DNA of 64,000 nt from Pseudoxanthomonas sp. Root65 (GCF_001427635.1 NZ_LMHA01000001.1:1897133-1961132), one strand, 5' to 3'. Shown: positions 9,418 to 18,433, numbered from the stretch's first letter. Notes: generated by a model not told the origin, from the sequence alone. Numbers and translations are program-made.

Positions 9418-10659
9418 ATGGATGTCGCCCCGCCCCCTGTTTCCCTCCCTTCCGTCACCGAGACGCTGACCCCGCGCCAGGTCGGCCTGATCCTGTTCGC
9501 GCTGACGCTGGGCGGCTTCGCCATCGGCACCAGCGAGTTCGCCAGCATGGGGCTGATGCCCAACATGGTGGCGTCGCTGGGCGTGACCGAGCCGCAGGTC
9601 GGGCACCTGATCAGCGCCTATGCACTAGGCGTGGTGGTCGGCGCGCCGCTGCTGGCCATCCTCGGTGCGGGCTGGAAGCGCAAGACCCTGCTGCTCGCGC
9701 TGATGGGCTTCTATGCCGTCGGCAACCTGGCCAGTGCGCTCGGGCCTACCTACGAAAGCCTGCTGGTGTTCCGCTTCATCGCCGGCCTGCCGCACGGCGC
9801 GTACTTCGGTGTCGCCGCGCTGACCGCGGTGGCGATCAGTCCCCCGAACAGGCGCGGCCGCGCGATCAGCCTGGTGATGCTGGGCCTGACGCTGGCCATC
9901 CTGATCGGCAACCCGCTGGCGACCTGGCTGGGCCAGCTGATCGACTGGCGCTGGGTGTTCGCAGCGGTCGCTCTCGTCGCAATGGGCACAGCGCTGCTCC
10001 TGGCGATCTGGCTGCCGGCGGGCATCGATGGCCTCAAACCGAAGCCGCTGGACGAACTACGCGCCTTCAACCGTGTGCCGGTATGGCAGGCACTGGCGAT
10101 CGGCGCGATCGGCTTTGCCGGCATGTTCTCGGTCTTCAGTTACCTCGCGCCGACGATGCTGGAGGTGACGCGCGTGTCGCCGGCGTGGATCCCGCTGGGT
10201 TTGGCGGGCTTTGGCGTGGGCGGGGTGATCGGCAACTTCGTCGGCGGCTGGCTGTCGGACCGCTTCCAGCTGCGCGGCGCGTGGATGGTGCTGGCCTGGG
10301 CGATGGCGGCGCTGCTGCTGTTCCCGTTGCTGGCGAACAGCTTGCCGACGATCCTGCTGGCCACGGTGATGATCGGCCTGATGGGCGCACTGGGGCCCAT
10401 CCTGCAATCGCACCTGATGGACGTGGCCGGCGATGCGCAGACGCTCGCCGCCGCTTCGCACCATGCCGCGTTCAACACTGCCAACGCGCTCGGCCCGTGG
10501 CTGGGCGGCATGGCGATCACCGCCGGCTACGGCTGGACGTCGACCGGTTACGTCGGCGCCGCCATGGCCGTGGCTGGCCTGCTGCTCTATGCGTGGGCGC
10601 GGCAGACCTTGCGTGCGCACACCAGCGTTGCCGACATCGTCTGCGAACCACAGCGCTGA
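9418..10659 (+). CDS. MFS efflux transporter (AraJ/arabinose-efflux type)
   Basis: A 413-residue inner-membrane protein with 12 predicted transmembrane helices. The first helix region FALTLGGFAIGTSEFASMGL is the hallmark of the DHA1/AraJ-like exporters, and a GWKRK-type loop sits between helices 2 and 3. Such proteins export sugars or drugs by proton antiport. No regulator adjoins it, so substrate is unknown. The ATG at 9418 lies 61 bp after the GH2-like gene; the two could be co-transcribed, which would fit sugar metabolism, but this is inference. Confidence 0.88.
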   Translation: MDVAPPPVSLPSVTETLTPRQVGLILFALTLGGFAIGTSEFASMGLMPNMVASLGVTEPQVGHLISAYALGVVVGAPLLAILGAGWKRKTLLLALMGFYAVGNLASALGPTYESLLVFRFIAGLPHGAYFGVAALTAVAISPPNRRGRAISLVMLGLTLAILIGNPLATWLGQLIDWRWVFAAVALVAMGTALLLAIWLPAGIDGLKPKPLDELRAFNRVPVWQALAIGAIGFAGMFSVFSYLAPTMLEVTRVSPAWIPLGLAGFGVGGVIGNFVGGWLSDRFQLRGAWMVLAWAMAALLLFPLLANSLPTILLATVMIGLMGALGPILQSHLMDVAGDAQTLAAASHHAAFNTANALGPWLGGMAITAGYGWTSTGYVGAAMAVAGLLLYAWARQTLRAHTSVADIVCEPQR

Positions 10660-10773
10660 CAGCGTGCCGCGCCGCAGCTGCGGCACTGTCATCAAAATGA
10701 AATAAAGAGGCAGCCGTTCCCGAAACGAAGAGCCGCGGCCGCGCTCCGTCAATTTCCGGCGTGGCGCGCCGTT

Positions 10774-12936
10774 ATGACGATGCCTTCTCCTCATCGCTGT
10801 GCCATCGCCATGTCTTCGTCATCTGCCTCCCGTTCCCTCAGCCTGCAGACCAAGTTGCTGGGTGCCCTGACCCTGGGACTGACCGTCATCCTGCTGTGCG
10901 CGCTGGCGGGACTGGGCTCGGCCTGGCTCAGCCTGTCCACCGACGTGCAGGTGCAGGTGGCGCAGGCCGCCGACGGCGAGCGCCTGAGCCGCGATTTCCG
11001 CGTGCAGGTGCAGGAGTGGAAGAACATCCTGATCCGCGGCCACGACGACCAACAGCGGACCAAGTACGTGGCCGCCTTCGATGCCAAGGGCCGCGAGGTC
11101 GCCGCGCTGGCGCAGGATCTGTCGAGCGGGATCGCCGATCCGCAGGCGCGCCGTCTGGCGGCGGATTTCGCCGCGCAGCACCGCGAACTGGAAGGCAACT
11201 ACCGCGCGGCGCTGGCGCAGTTCGCCGCCGCCGGTTACGACACGCAGACCGGCGACAATCTGGTCAAGGGCATGGACCGGCAACTGGGAAAGACGCTGGA
11301 AGCGCTGGTGGCGCGGACCAAGACGATCGCCGAGGCAGCTGTGGTCGCGCGCTCGCAGGAAGCACGCCGCACGCTGGTGACCTGCGCCGTGCTGTCGGTG
11401 GCGGCGGCCGTCGTGCTGGTGCTGCTGCTGGCATGGTGGATCCGTCGCTCGGTCATCCGCCCGGTGATCGACGCCGCCGCGTCTGCGCGCGCGGTGGCGG
11501 CGGGTTGCCTGGACCTGAAAGTGGCATTGCGCAGTGGCGACGAGATCGGCCAGCTCGGCACAGCCATGCAGGTCATGACGACCACCTTGCGCGACGTCAT
11601 CGCCGAACAGGGCGAGATGGCGAGGCAGCACGACGAAGGCAGGATCAGCTACCGCATGGACGATGCGCGCTTTCCCGGCGAGTACGGCCGCATGGTGCGC
11701 GACACCAATGCGCTGGTGGCCTCGCACCTGGCGGTGATGCAGCAGCTGGTGGACCTGATGCAGCGCTACGCGGTGGGCGACCTGTCGACGGACATGGCGG
11801 CATTGCCGGGCGAGAAGGCCGCGCTGACCGACGCCATGCGCACCACCAAGCAGAACCTGTCGGCGATCAACGACGAGATCACCGGCCTCGCGCGCGCGGC
11901 CGCGGCCGGCGAGTTCGGCCAGCGCGGCCATGCGGAGCGTTACCAGTTCGACTTCCGCGCCATGGTGGAAGGCCTCAACCGCCTGATGGAAACCACCGAC
12001 GGCAACCTGGCCGAAGTCTCGGAACTGCTCAAGGCCGTCGCCCGCGGCGACCTGACCGCGCGCATGGAAGGCGACTTCCACGGCGTGTTCGCCCGCATGC
12101 GCGATGATGCCAACGCCACCGTGCAGCAGCTGACCGGGATCGTGGGCCGGATCCAGCAGGCCTCCGGCACCATCAACACCGCCGCCAGCGAGATCGCCGC
12201 CGGCAACAGCGACCTGGCACGCCGCACCGAACAGCAGGCGGCCAACCTGGAGGAAACCGCCGCCTCGATGGAAGAACTGACCTCCACCGTGCGCCACAAC
12301 GCCGACGCGGCACGCCAGGCCAATCAACTGGCCGTGAGCGCGGCCGCCGTGGCGTCCGACGGGGGCAGCACCGTGGAGCGCGTGGTGGAGACGATGGCGC
12401 AGATCGAGCAGTCGTCGCGGAAGATCGCCGAGATCATCTCGGTGATCGACGGCATCGCCTTCCAGACCAACATTTTGGCGTTGAACGCGGCGGTGGAGGC
12501 GGCGCGGGCCGGCGAACAGGGCCGTGGCTTTGCCGTGGTCGCCTCGGAAGTCCGCACGCTGGCGCAGCGCAGTGCGAATGCCGCCAAGGAGATCAAGGGC
12601 CTGATCGAGAACTCGGTGGAGAAGGTGTCCGATGGTTCGGTGCTGGTGAACCAGGCCGGCGCGACCATGGCCGAGATCGTGGCCAGCGTGCAGCGCGTGA
12701 CCGACATCATGGCCGAGATTTCGGCGGCCTCGCAGGAACAGAGTGCCGGCATCGAACAGGTCAACAAGACCATCGTGCAGATGGACGAGACCACCCAGCA
12801 AAATGCCGCGCTGGTGGAAGAGGCCTCCGCCGCCGCACGTTCGATGGAAGAACAGGCGCAGGCGTTGTCGGCGTCCGTTGCGGTGTTCAGGACGGAGCTG
12901 CGGACACCGTCCCGCCCGCTGGCCGCCGCTGCCTGA
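10774..12936 (+). CDS. Methyl-accepting chemotaxis protein with multiple HAMP-like units
   Basis: A 720-residue chemoreceptor. A first transmembrane helix (about 29-52) is followed by a ~150-residue helical periplasmic domain, a second helix (about 202-226), a HAMP domain, and then about 200 residues of further helical HAMP-like units before the signalling domain. The highly conserved hairpin tip, including [20 protein letters not shown], lies near residues 555-600, where CheA and CheW bind. There is no C-terminal CheR-tethering pentapeptide. Start could also be ATG 10810; neither has a strong ribosome-binding site. No che or fli genes are nearby, so it feeds a remote array. Ligand unknown. 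Confidence 0.92.
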   Translation: MTMPSPHRCAIAMSSSSASRSLSLQTKLLGALTLGLTVILLCALAGLGSAWLSLSTDVQVQVAQAADGERLSRDFRVQVQEWKNILIRGHDDQQRTKYVAAFDAKGREVAALAQDLSSGIADPQARRLAADFAAQHRELEGNYRAALAQFAAAGYDTQTGDNLVKGMDRQLGKTLEALVARTKTIAEAAVVARSQEARRTLVTCAVLSVAAAVVLVLLLAWWIRRSVIRPVIDAAASARAVAAGCLDLKVALRSGDEIGQLGTAMQVMTTTLRDVIAEQGEMARQHDEGRISYRMDDARFPGEYGRMVRDTNALVASHLAVMQQLVDLMQRYAVGDLSTDMAALPGEKAALTDAMRTTKQNLSAINDEITGLARAAAAGEFGQRGHAERYQFDFRAMVEGLNRLMETTDGNLAEVSELLKAVARGDLTARMEGDFHGVFARMRDDANATVQQLTGIVGRIQQASGTINTAASEIAAGNSDLARRTEQQAANLEETAASMEELTSTVRHNADAARQANQLAVSAAAVASDGGSTVERVVETMAQIEQSSRKIAEIISVIDGIAFQTNILALNAAVEAARAGEQGRGFAVVASEVRTLAQRSANAAKEIKGLIENSVEKVSDGSVLVNQAGATMAEIVASVQRVTDIMAEISAASQEQSAGIEQVNKTIVQMDETTQQNAALVEEASAAARSMEEQAQALSASVAVFRTELRTPSRPLAAAA

Positions 12937-12951
12937 GCGCGGCAGCGCGCG

Positions 12952-13530
12952 TTACTCGGGCGAGGACGCCGTCGGCGGCGCGCCCGAGCGCCAGCGCCGC
13001 GTGGTGCGCTGGAAGAACTGGCTGTTGGGAATCTGCAGCACGGTGTCGCCGCGCAGGGCATCTTCTTCCAGCAGCGTGGTGTAGAGCAGGTTGATGTCGA
13101 TCACGCGACCGCGCAGCCCCGGTTTGTCGCCGTTCTCCAGCACTTCGATGTGGTCGTGCACGCGGAACGGCCGCGTGGTCAGGATCAGCACGCTGCAGAA
13201 GATGTTGGACAGCACGCTCCACGCCGCGAAGAACGCGACGGCGGCCACGGCGGTAAAGCCGGTGAGCGCGGTCCACAGCACGCTGCCGGACACCCCCAGT
13301 TGGCCCAGCGCCGCCATGAATGCCGACACGTAGACCAGCACGCCCAGCAGCCGTCGCGCGCTGACCGCCACTTGCGCCGGAAGCTTGTAATGGTCGCAGA
13401 TGCGCCGCACCACGATGCGCAGCAGCCGCAGCAGCAGCCAGGCGGCGACCAGGATGGCGAGCGCCTGCGCCACCGGGACGGCCATGACGGCCCATTCCTG
13501 CAGCCAGGCGGGCAAGGGATGGCGGCTCAT
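12952..13530 (-). CDS. Small MscS-family mechanosensitive channel
   Basis: A 192-residue protein with two hydrophobic helices, then the MscS pore and beta domain: the pore-helix region VLWTALTGFTAVAAVAFFAA, RPFRVHDHIEV (beta domain) and QIPNSQFF, the conserved end of that domain. It has fewer N-terminal helices than E. coli MscS (286 residues) and lacks the C-terminal alpha/beta cage, so it is a minimal form. Role: tension-gated release of solutes on osmotic downshock. It is convergent with the chemoreceptor, 15 bp apart. Confidence 0.88.
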   Translation of the reverse strand: MSRHPLPAWLQEWAVMAVPVAQALAILVAAWLLLRLLRIVVRRICDHYKLPAQVAVSARRLLGVLVYVSAFMAALGQLGVSGSVLWTALTGFTAVAAVAFFAAWSVLSNIFCSVLILTTRPFRVHDHIEVLENGDKPGLRGRVIDINLLYTTLLEEDALRGDTVLQIPNSQFFQRTTRRWRSGAPPTASSPE

Positions 13531-13846
13531 CGGTCGAAGGGCGGAGGCAGGGGCGTTGCCGCGCGGGGCGGGTGTGTCATGCGGAAAGGGTCGCCCGGCG
13601 CGCCCGCAGGGTCAACCGGGAATGCGCTTCGCTGCCCTCCATTTGATGGTTGTTTCACGGACATGCGGAATGCTGGGGCACGCGTCGCCCCCTGGAAACC
13701 CGTCTGCTCCGTGTCTGGCGAAACGAGACGGCGCTTGTGAGAGGGCGTTCCTGCTTGCCAGAATGGCGCGGGCACGGACGCTGCCAGGCGGGAAGCGCCA
13801 CGCGAGTAATCCGGGATGCCCGCTATTTCCACTCTGTGAGGACCAC
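13531..13846. other. Intergenic region, MscS / secreted protein
   Basis: About 316 bp between divergent genes. No gene with coding character and no clear promoter pair was found. A GTGAGGA ribosome-binding site immediately precedes the ATG at 13847. Nothing else is supported. Confidence 0.4.
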
Positions 13847-14683
13847 ATGACCTACAAGCTACTTGCCGCCATCGCGCTCGCCCTGTCGAGCATGGCGCCC
13901 GCCGCCATCGCGGGTGAATGCGAGGACAATTTCAGCAAGTCCGGCAGCATCTTCTCCGGCACCGACTTCTCCAGCCGCATCACGGTGCAGGACCTGTCGG
14001 TCAAGGACGCGATGGGGCAGCTGCGCGGCGTGATGATCAGCGAGAAGATGGACGTGATCACCGAGGACGCCGACACCGGCACGATGCTGGTCGAGCAGCG
14101 CTCCACCGGCGCAACGCGCGCGATTCCCACCCTGATCAACGTCAGCGAAGAAGGCGGCGCCGCCGTCGTACAGATGACGGTGAAGACCGAGAAGGGCCAG
14201 ATCGCCAAGGCGGACGCGATGCGTCCGTACATGTGCCAGATCCTCGTCAGGATCAAGGGCGGCAAGGAGGGTCGCGCGGCCGCGGCACAGGGCGCGAAGA
14301 CGCAGAACAATGCCGACGTGACGGTGAAGGACGTCTACGTGTTCTCGCGCGAGATCGCCCGCGAGGCCAAGGGCAACGCGCTGGCGGTGACGGCGCGCCA
14401 CAAGGGACGCCACTATGCGCTGCGCGGGCGCGTGGACTACATCCAGGAGGACGGTGAGGACTACAACGTCTCGTTCGAGATCCCGCAGCAGGGTGCCGGT
14501 CTTCTGCAGGTTCCCGGCGACAACGAGCCGCGCGTGGGCGTGGCGTGCCTGTTCAGGCCCAACCAGCTGGCCAACGTGCTGACCTTCCGCAAGGGCGACA
14601 AGGTGACGTTCAAGGGCCAGTTCCTGCGCTACGACGACGCCAAGCGCGTCCTGTGGCTGCAGAACTGCGTGCAGACGCGTTGA
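13847..14683 (+). CDS. Secreted protein with tRNA_anti-like (OB-fold) domain
   Basis: A 278-residue exported protein: signal peptide 1-22 (AAIAGE), a Cys/Ser/Thr-containing N-terminal region, then a C-terminal domain around NALAVTARHKGRHYALRGRV and GDKVTFKGQFLRYDD that matches the OB-fold pattern called tRNA_anti-like in periplasmic and lipoprotein-like proteins. Three Cys residues (EC, YMC, AC) plus one near the end (QNC) could form disulphides. Function unknown. The start at 13847 is chosen for its ribosome-binding site and signal peptide; upstream frame looks non-coding. A strong terminator follows. Confidence 0.8.
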   Translation: MTYKLLAAIALALSSMAPAAIAGECEDNFSKSGSIFSGTDFSSRITVQDLSVKDAMGQLRGVMISEKMDVITEDADTGTMLVEQRSTGATRAIPTLINVSEEGGAAVVQMTVKTEKGQIAKADAMRPYMCQILVRIKGGKEGRAAAAQGAKTQNNADVTVKDVYVFSREIAREAKGNALAVTARHKGRHYALRGRVDYIQEDGEDYNVSFEIPQQGAGLLQVPGDNEPRVGVACLFRPNQLANVLTFRKGDKVTFKGQFLRYDDAKRVLWLQNCVQTR

Positions 14684-14724
14684 GTCGCGGTGGTGCCGGG
14701 TGACACCGGCCCGGCAGCGAAACG

Positions 14725-14754
14725 AAAAGGGCGCCCCGGGGCGCCCTTTTTTTC
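14725..14754 (+). terminator. Bidirectional Rho-independent terminator
   Basis: A perfect palindrome, AAAAGGGCGCCCC followed directly by GGGGCGCCCTTTT, with a T-run on the plus side and an A-run (T-run on the minus side) before it. It ends both the secreted OB-fold gene and the convergent gene at 14772. Confidence 0.9.
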
Positions 14755-14771
14755 GCGCCCAAGCGCGTGGG

Positions 14772-15194
14772 TCAGCTGTCCTGCCGGCGGAACACGCCGA
14801 CGTTGGTGTAGCTGCGGCCATCGCTGAGGTGGCCACGCATGCGGATGACCAGCGTGTCCGCGTCGATCAGTTCGCGTTCGGACCATTGCACTTCCTGGCC
14901 GTCATGCCAGGTGGTGGAGTGCAGCTGCGTGGGTGACACCGACTCGAAGCTCAGGGCGTCGGCGTGCGGCGTGTCGTGGTACGGGTACGGCACGCCGTCG
15001 GCGCGGCCATCGAACGCCGCCTGGTGGCGCTTGCCGTTCCTGCCGAACCATTCGGACGCGATCGACAGCGCGCCATCGTCGGCGCAGGCGAGCCGGTAAT
15101 GCCCACGCCGGGGCGCGTGCCCGAGCTGGTAGTCGCACTGCTCGGGCAACAGCTGCCAGAGGCCGGCGAAAGCGGCGGCGGCGTGGGTCGTCAT
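14772..15194 (-). CDS. Conserved hypothetical cytoplasmic protein
   Basis: A 140-residue soluble protein with a beta-rich pattern (WQLLPEQCDYQLG, FESVSPTQLHSTTWHDGQ, TLVIRMRGHLSDGRSY). It may be lipocalin- or calycin-like, but I do not recognise the family. The ATG at 15194 is preferred over the GTG at 15200 because GGAG lies five bases upstream of it. It stands alone, ended by the bidirectional terminator. No function proposed. Confidence 0.7.
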   Translation of the reverse strand: MTTHAAAAFAGLWQLLPEQCDYQLGHAPRRGHYRLACADDGALSIASEWFGRNGKRHQAAFDGRADGVPYPYHDTPHADALSFESVSPTQLHSTTWHDGQEVQWSERELIDADTLVIRMRGHLSDGRSYTNVGVFRRQDS

Positions 15195-15291
15195 CTGCAC
15201 TCCATGGACGGACGGTGGGGGCGGGCCACCATGCTAGCGAGACCGCCGGGGGCGGCGGCTGCTAACGCCGTCGCAGTTCCGTGCGCCGGCG

Positions 15292-15336
15292 TCACATTCA
15301 GCACGGGACAGTGATCGAGTGCCTTCCTGAATGTGA
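15292..15336. repeat. Perfect 10-bp inverted repeat in the region after the kinase fragment
   Basis: TCACATTCAG at 15292-15301 and CTGAATGTGA at 15327-15336 are exact reverse complements with a 25-base spacer. A second short hairpin, CGAACAAC/GTTGTTCG, lies at 15447-15468, just past the stop of the gene at 15488. Neither has a T-run. They may be an operator, an attenuator or a recombination scar. Confidence 0.55.
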
Positions 15337-15487
15337 TACGGAATGCGATGGCCGGCACAGTGCGGTAGGTGCGGGCAGGCTCGGATGCCGGGCCTGCGCA
15401 TCCGGTGGCGCCAGCAGGGGCGCCGCTGCAAGGAAGGTCTGAATGACGAACAACAGCCGCGTTGTTCGGAGGGTCCCTGACGCCGGG

Positions 15488-15745
15488 TCAGCGGCAGCCG
15501 TCGTCCGGCGGGGCCGGGGTGTCCTGCGCCGTGTCTTCACCGGCCAGGGCAGGGGTTGCCACACCGAGCCAGGGCGGTACGTCGAGGTCATGTGCCAGCG
15601 CGTCGGCGACCAGCAACTGGACCAGGGCGTCATGGACGGTCGGATCGACCGTCTGCAGGGTCGCCAGGGCCGAGGCCTGATCCTCGTCCACCATCTCGGA
15701 GTAGGTGTCGAACAGGAACATCGCCAGGGCCCGGGCCTGCTTCAT
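15488..15745 (-). CDS. Stand-alone N-terminal module of a sigma-associated Ser/Thr kinase
   Basis: An 85-residue protein downstream of the ECF sigma gene (166 bp gap, same strand). Residues 11-48 align without gaps to residues 11-48 of the kinase encoded at 1910-4804, with 14 of 38 identical (including LFD, PxVHxAL and LLxxD). No kinase domain follows: after VPPWLGVATP the chain becomes Pro/Asp-rich and stops. Sigma factors of this family are usually followed by a full kinase starting with this module, so this is either a truncated remnant or a free adaptor. Codon use remains normal and there is no frameshift visible downstream. The ATG at 15745 matches the start position in the kinase. Confidence 0.65.
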   Translation of the reverse strand: MKQARALAMFLFDTYSEMVDEDQASALATLQTVDPTVHDALVQLLVADALAHDLDVPPWLGVATPALAGEDTAQDTPAPPDDGCR

Positions 15746-15911
15746 TCGCGCCCCGTGGCCATCGTCCGGCGCCTTCCCCACGCCCGTCGCGGCAAGTCGC
15801 CGAAGGCGGGCCGGGGGCATGGGAGGCGGGCGTAGTGTTCGCGCACATCAGGAGCTTTCGGTTCCCGATGGCATTTCCGGACGCGTCATCGCCCGGAAAT
15901 GGCGGCGCGAC

Positions 15912-16574
15912 TCAGAGCGGGTCGGGCAACTCGCCGTCACCGAGGTGGCTGAACAGGAACGCGCGGGCCTTTCGCCAGTCGCGGCGCACGGTGCGTTCGG
16001 TCACCTTGAGCACGCCGGCGATCTCGAGTTCGCTCAGGCCGCCGAAGTAGCGCATCTCCACCACCTGCGCCAGGCGGGCATCCAGGTTGGCCAGATCGTT
16101 CAGGGCCTGGTCCAGGATCAGCAGCTGTTCCAGCCGCGGGCTCTGGCCCGGTTCGGTGGTTTCATCCAGCGGCAGCAGGTCCATGCCCTCGCCACGTTTC
16201 TCGGCGAGCGCGCGCCGTACCTCGTCCAGCAACACGAAGCGCATGGCGCGCGCGACCAGCGCCACCAGATGCGCGCGGTTTTCCACACTGAAGTCGGCGC
16301 TCGCCAGCTTGAGCCAGGTTTCGCTGATCAACGACGTGGGCGAACGCACATGGCCGCGCCGCTGCTGGCGGATCTGCGAGCGGGCGATCTGGTGGAGGTC
16401 CCGGTACAGCAGCGCGTAAATGCGGTTCCAGGCGCCGGGCTGCCCCTTCTCGACCTCGCCGAGCAACTGGGTGACGGAGTCCGGATCCGGCGGCGGGATC
16501 GCGGCGACATCCAGCGCTCCGGGCATGGGCGTTGCGCCGGGCTGTGCTTCGCCGCTGTCTCGCTGGTCCCTCAT
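15912..16574 (-). CDS. ECF43-like RNA polymerase sigma factor
   Basis: A 220-residue sigma-70 family factor of the group whose activity is controlled by Ser/Thr kinases rather than an anti-sigma factor. Region 2 runs about 45-115 and region 4 about 150-210, with the helix-turn-helix LSELEIAGVLKVTERTVRRD. In region 2.2 the usual acidic DAED stretch is replaced by SPTSLISETW; Thr80 there is the position equivalent to the phosphorylated Thr reported for the EcfP/EcfK group, as I recall it. The expected kinase partner is absent next door: only an N-terminal fragment follows (15488-15745). The long N-terminal tail could be shortened to Met17. Confidence 0.88.
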   Translation of the reverse strand: MRDQRDSGEAQPGATPMPGALDVAAIPPPDPDSVTQLLGEVEKGQPGAWNRIYALLYRDLHQIARSQIRQQRRGHVRSPTSLISETWLKLASADFSVENRAHLVALVARAMRFVLLDEVRRALAEKRGEGMDLLPLDETTEPGQSPRLEQLLILDQALNDLANLDARLAQVVEMRYFGGLSELEIAGVLKVTERTVRRDWRKARAFLFSHLGDGELPDPL

Positions 16575-16840
16575 GTCCGGAATGTGCCCACTGTCACGAT
16601 CTCGTTCCTTACATATTCGACCCGTCCGCGACCGTCATGCAAGCCGTAATAGCGGCTTCACGGCGCCGTCGCGGGAACGCAGGAGGCGCACGGGCGAGGT
16701 GAACGGACGGCAGTGTATCGAAGAGCAGGATCCACAAGAGGATGTCATGCGGAGTTTGAAGAAGGTCGGTTGTGCGGTGGCTCCGGCGCGGAGGCCGGTG
16801 AGAAGCGGAAACATCACGGCGGTCCAGCGGAGGTCGGCAC

Positions 16841-17320
16841 ATGGAGCATGAAGGCGCGGCCGATCCCGTACGCGACAAGGACCCTGCGTCCCCTGAAATC
16901 CCGGGCATGGAGGGCTTGCCGGCCCAGTGGAACCTGCCGCAGGGGATCGGGCCACGTGCCATCAGCCAGTGGCCGATCATGCAGCGGCTCACCGCCGAGG
17001 AATGGAAGCAGCTGATGCATGCGCTGCCCGGCCGCGTGGGCGCCCGCGCCCGCCATGGCGGCAACGCGCGCCGCTTCATCGAGGCCGTGCTGTGGGTCGC
17101 ACAGACCGGCGCCTACTGGTCGGACCTGCCGCGCGATTTCGGTTCCTGGCATGGCATCTACGTGCGTTTCATCCGCTGGGCACAGGATGGCAACTGGAAC
17201 CAGGTGCTGGCGCATTTCGACAAGCAGGACCAGCGCGCCCTCGACCTGCATGCGTTGATCCAGCGCTACCTGCACCGCAACAACACCAAGCATCTCAGCC
17301 GGGCGATGCGCGCCTCCTGA
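16841..17320 (+). CDS. Solo DUF4096 (IS5-type transposase N-terminal) protein
   Basis: A 159-residue protein. Residues about 50-125 (LTAEEWKQLMHALP, RFIEAVLWVAQTGAYWSDLP, SWHGIYVRFIRWAQDGNW) match the DUF4096 helical DNA-binding region that begins IS5-family transposases. No DDE catalytic domain follows, and no terminal inverted repeats or target duplications were found. The ~50-residue acidic and Pro-rich N-terminal extension is not part of the transposase family. The frame is intact and has a GGAGG ribosome-binding site, so it looks like a retained, perhaps domesticated DNA-binding protein rather than IS debris. Its target is unknown. Confidence 0.75.
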   Translation: MEHEGAADPVRDKDPASPEIPGMEGLPAQWNLPQGIGPRAISQWPIMQRLTAEEWKQLMHALPGRVGARARHGGNARRFIEAVLWVAQTGAYWSDLPRDFGSWHGIYVRFIRWAQDGNWNQVLAHFDKQDQRALDLHALIQRYLHRNNTKHLSRAMRAS

Positions 17321-17331
17321 ATGATGTCCTG

Positions 17332-17360
17332 TATCCCGTATCGCGATGCGAATAGGGATA
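17332..17360. repeat. Hairpin after the DUF4096 gene
   Basis: TATCCC (17332-17337) and GGGATA (17355-17360) enclose an inner imperfect palindrome (GTATCGCGATGC). It starts 12 bases after the stop codon and is followed by GATTTTC, so it may be a weak terminator. Confidence 0.45.
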
Positions 17361-17392
17361 GGAAGATTTTCGTTGAACACGCGGGGATGATC

Positions 17393-17578
17393 GGCGGCGG
17401 ACCACGCTGGCCGCCGCACATTCCCCGCATCTGTCTATCCGTCGGCGTTCCCCCGTCGGCGGCTAGGTGGGCCGCTCCAACCCCATTGGAGCGCACCCAT
17501 GGCCGTCCATGCCCGACACATGGCCGGCTTCGCGCTATGGCGCCAGAGGGGGAGGTGCAATGCCTCCCCCTCGTTTTT
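17393..17578 (+). ncRNA. Candidate small RNA with C-rich loops and intrinsic terminator
   Basis: A region with no coding gene ends in a strong terminator (17546-17578) that has no gene upstream of it closer than 17320. Successive hairpins can be drawn: GCGGCGG/CCGCCGC (17394-17417); CGCTCCAA/TTGGAGCG with loop CCCCA (17473-17493); and alternative CATGG/CCATG pairings between 17498 and 17523 exposing CCCGACA. Unpaired TTCCCCG and TTCCCCC also occur at about 17421 and 17449. C-rich single-stranded loops are the hallmark of regulatory RNAs such as sX13 of Xanthomonas, which bind G-rich ribosome-binding sites. The 5' end and promoter are not identified. An untranslated leader or non-functional spacer remains possible. 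Confidence 0.45.
17546..17578 (+). terminator. Strong Rho-independent terminator
   Basis: Perfect 10-bp stem GAGGGGGAGG/CCTCCCCCTC with a seven-base loop TGCAATG, followed by GTTTTT. Orientation is plus, since the minus side has no T-run. It ends the candidate RNA, not a protein gene. Confidence 0.88.
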
Positions 17579-17676
17579 GTGCATACCGCCCCAGCAATCA
17601 CAGGCGCGCGGCTTGCACACGCTTAACACGCGGAGGCCTATCCTCGTGCGTCCTCTCTTCATACGAGGAACTACTC

Positions 17677-17886
17677 ATGACGACCCATGTCTTCATGGCG
17701 CAGGACGCCTCCGGCCGTCGCTGCCGCATCCAGCTCCATCGCGGCGATGACGCCGCTGCTTCCCCTCACGACACCCGACGGGCGCCCGCTTACGTGCTGG
17801 AAGACGGCAGCCACGTGCGCCGCATCGACAACGACACCTTCCAGATCATCGCCACCGGCGCCTACGTCACCCGCGTCGCCGAGTGA
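17677..17886 (+). CDS. Small conserved hypothetical protein (69 aa)
   Basis: A 69-residue polar protein starting MTTHVFMAQDASG, with a C-terminal beta-rich stretch (YVLEDGSHVRRIDNDTFQII, ending TGAYVTRV). No signal or membrane segment. GAGGA lies eight bases before the ATG. It is separated from the candidate RNA by a terminator and so has its own promoter. Function unknown. Confidence 0.7.
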   Translation: MTTHVFMAQDASGRRCRIQLHRGDDAAASPHDTRRAPAYVLEDGSHVRRIDNDTFQIIATGAYVTRVAE

Positions 17887-17914
17887 TCCGGCCCACTGGC
17901 GCTGCTAGGAAGCG

Positions 17915-18433
<519 letters not shown>

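Noticed and set aside
10695..10773. FliA-type promoter upstream of the chemoreceptor (TAAAG...CCCGAAAC)
   Set aside because: The spacing is about three bases too short for the FliA consensus and the -10 match is poor.
10819..12801. Very long antisense open frame (660 codons) opposite the chemoreceptor
   Set aside because: A product of high-GC codon bias opposite a well-supported gene. The His/Arg/Gly-rich translation has no domain. Similar antisense frames at 37923-39467 and 44734-46818 are rejected on the same grounds.
16744..16851. 34-codon frame upstream of the DUF4096 gene
   Set aside because: No clear ribosome-binding site, Arg-rich composition, and it overlaps the next start. Not enough to call a gene.
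16841..17320. Complete insertion sequence of the IS5 family
   Set aside because: No DDE domain, no terminal inverted repeats and no target duplication were found; only the N-terminal domain is present.
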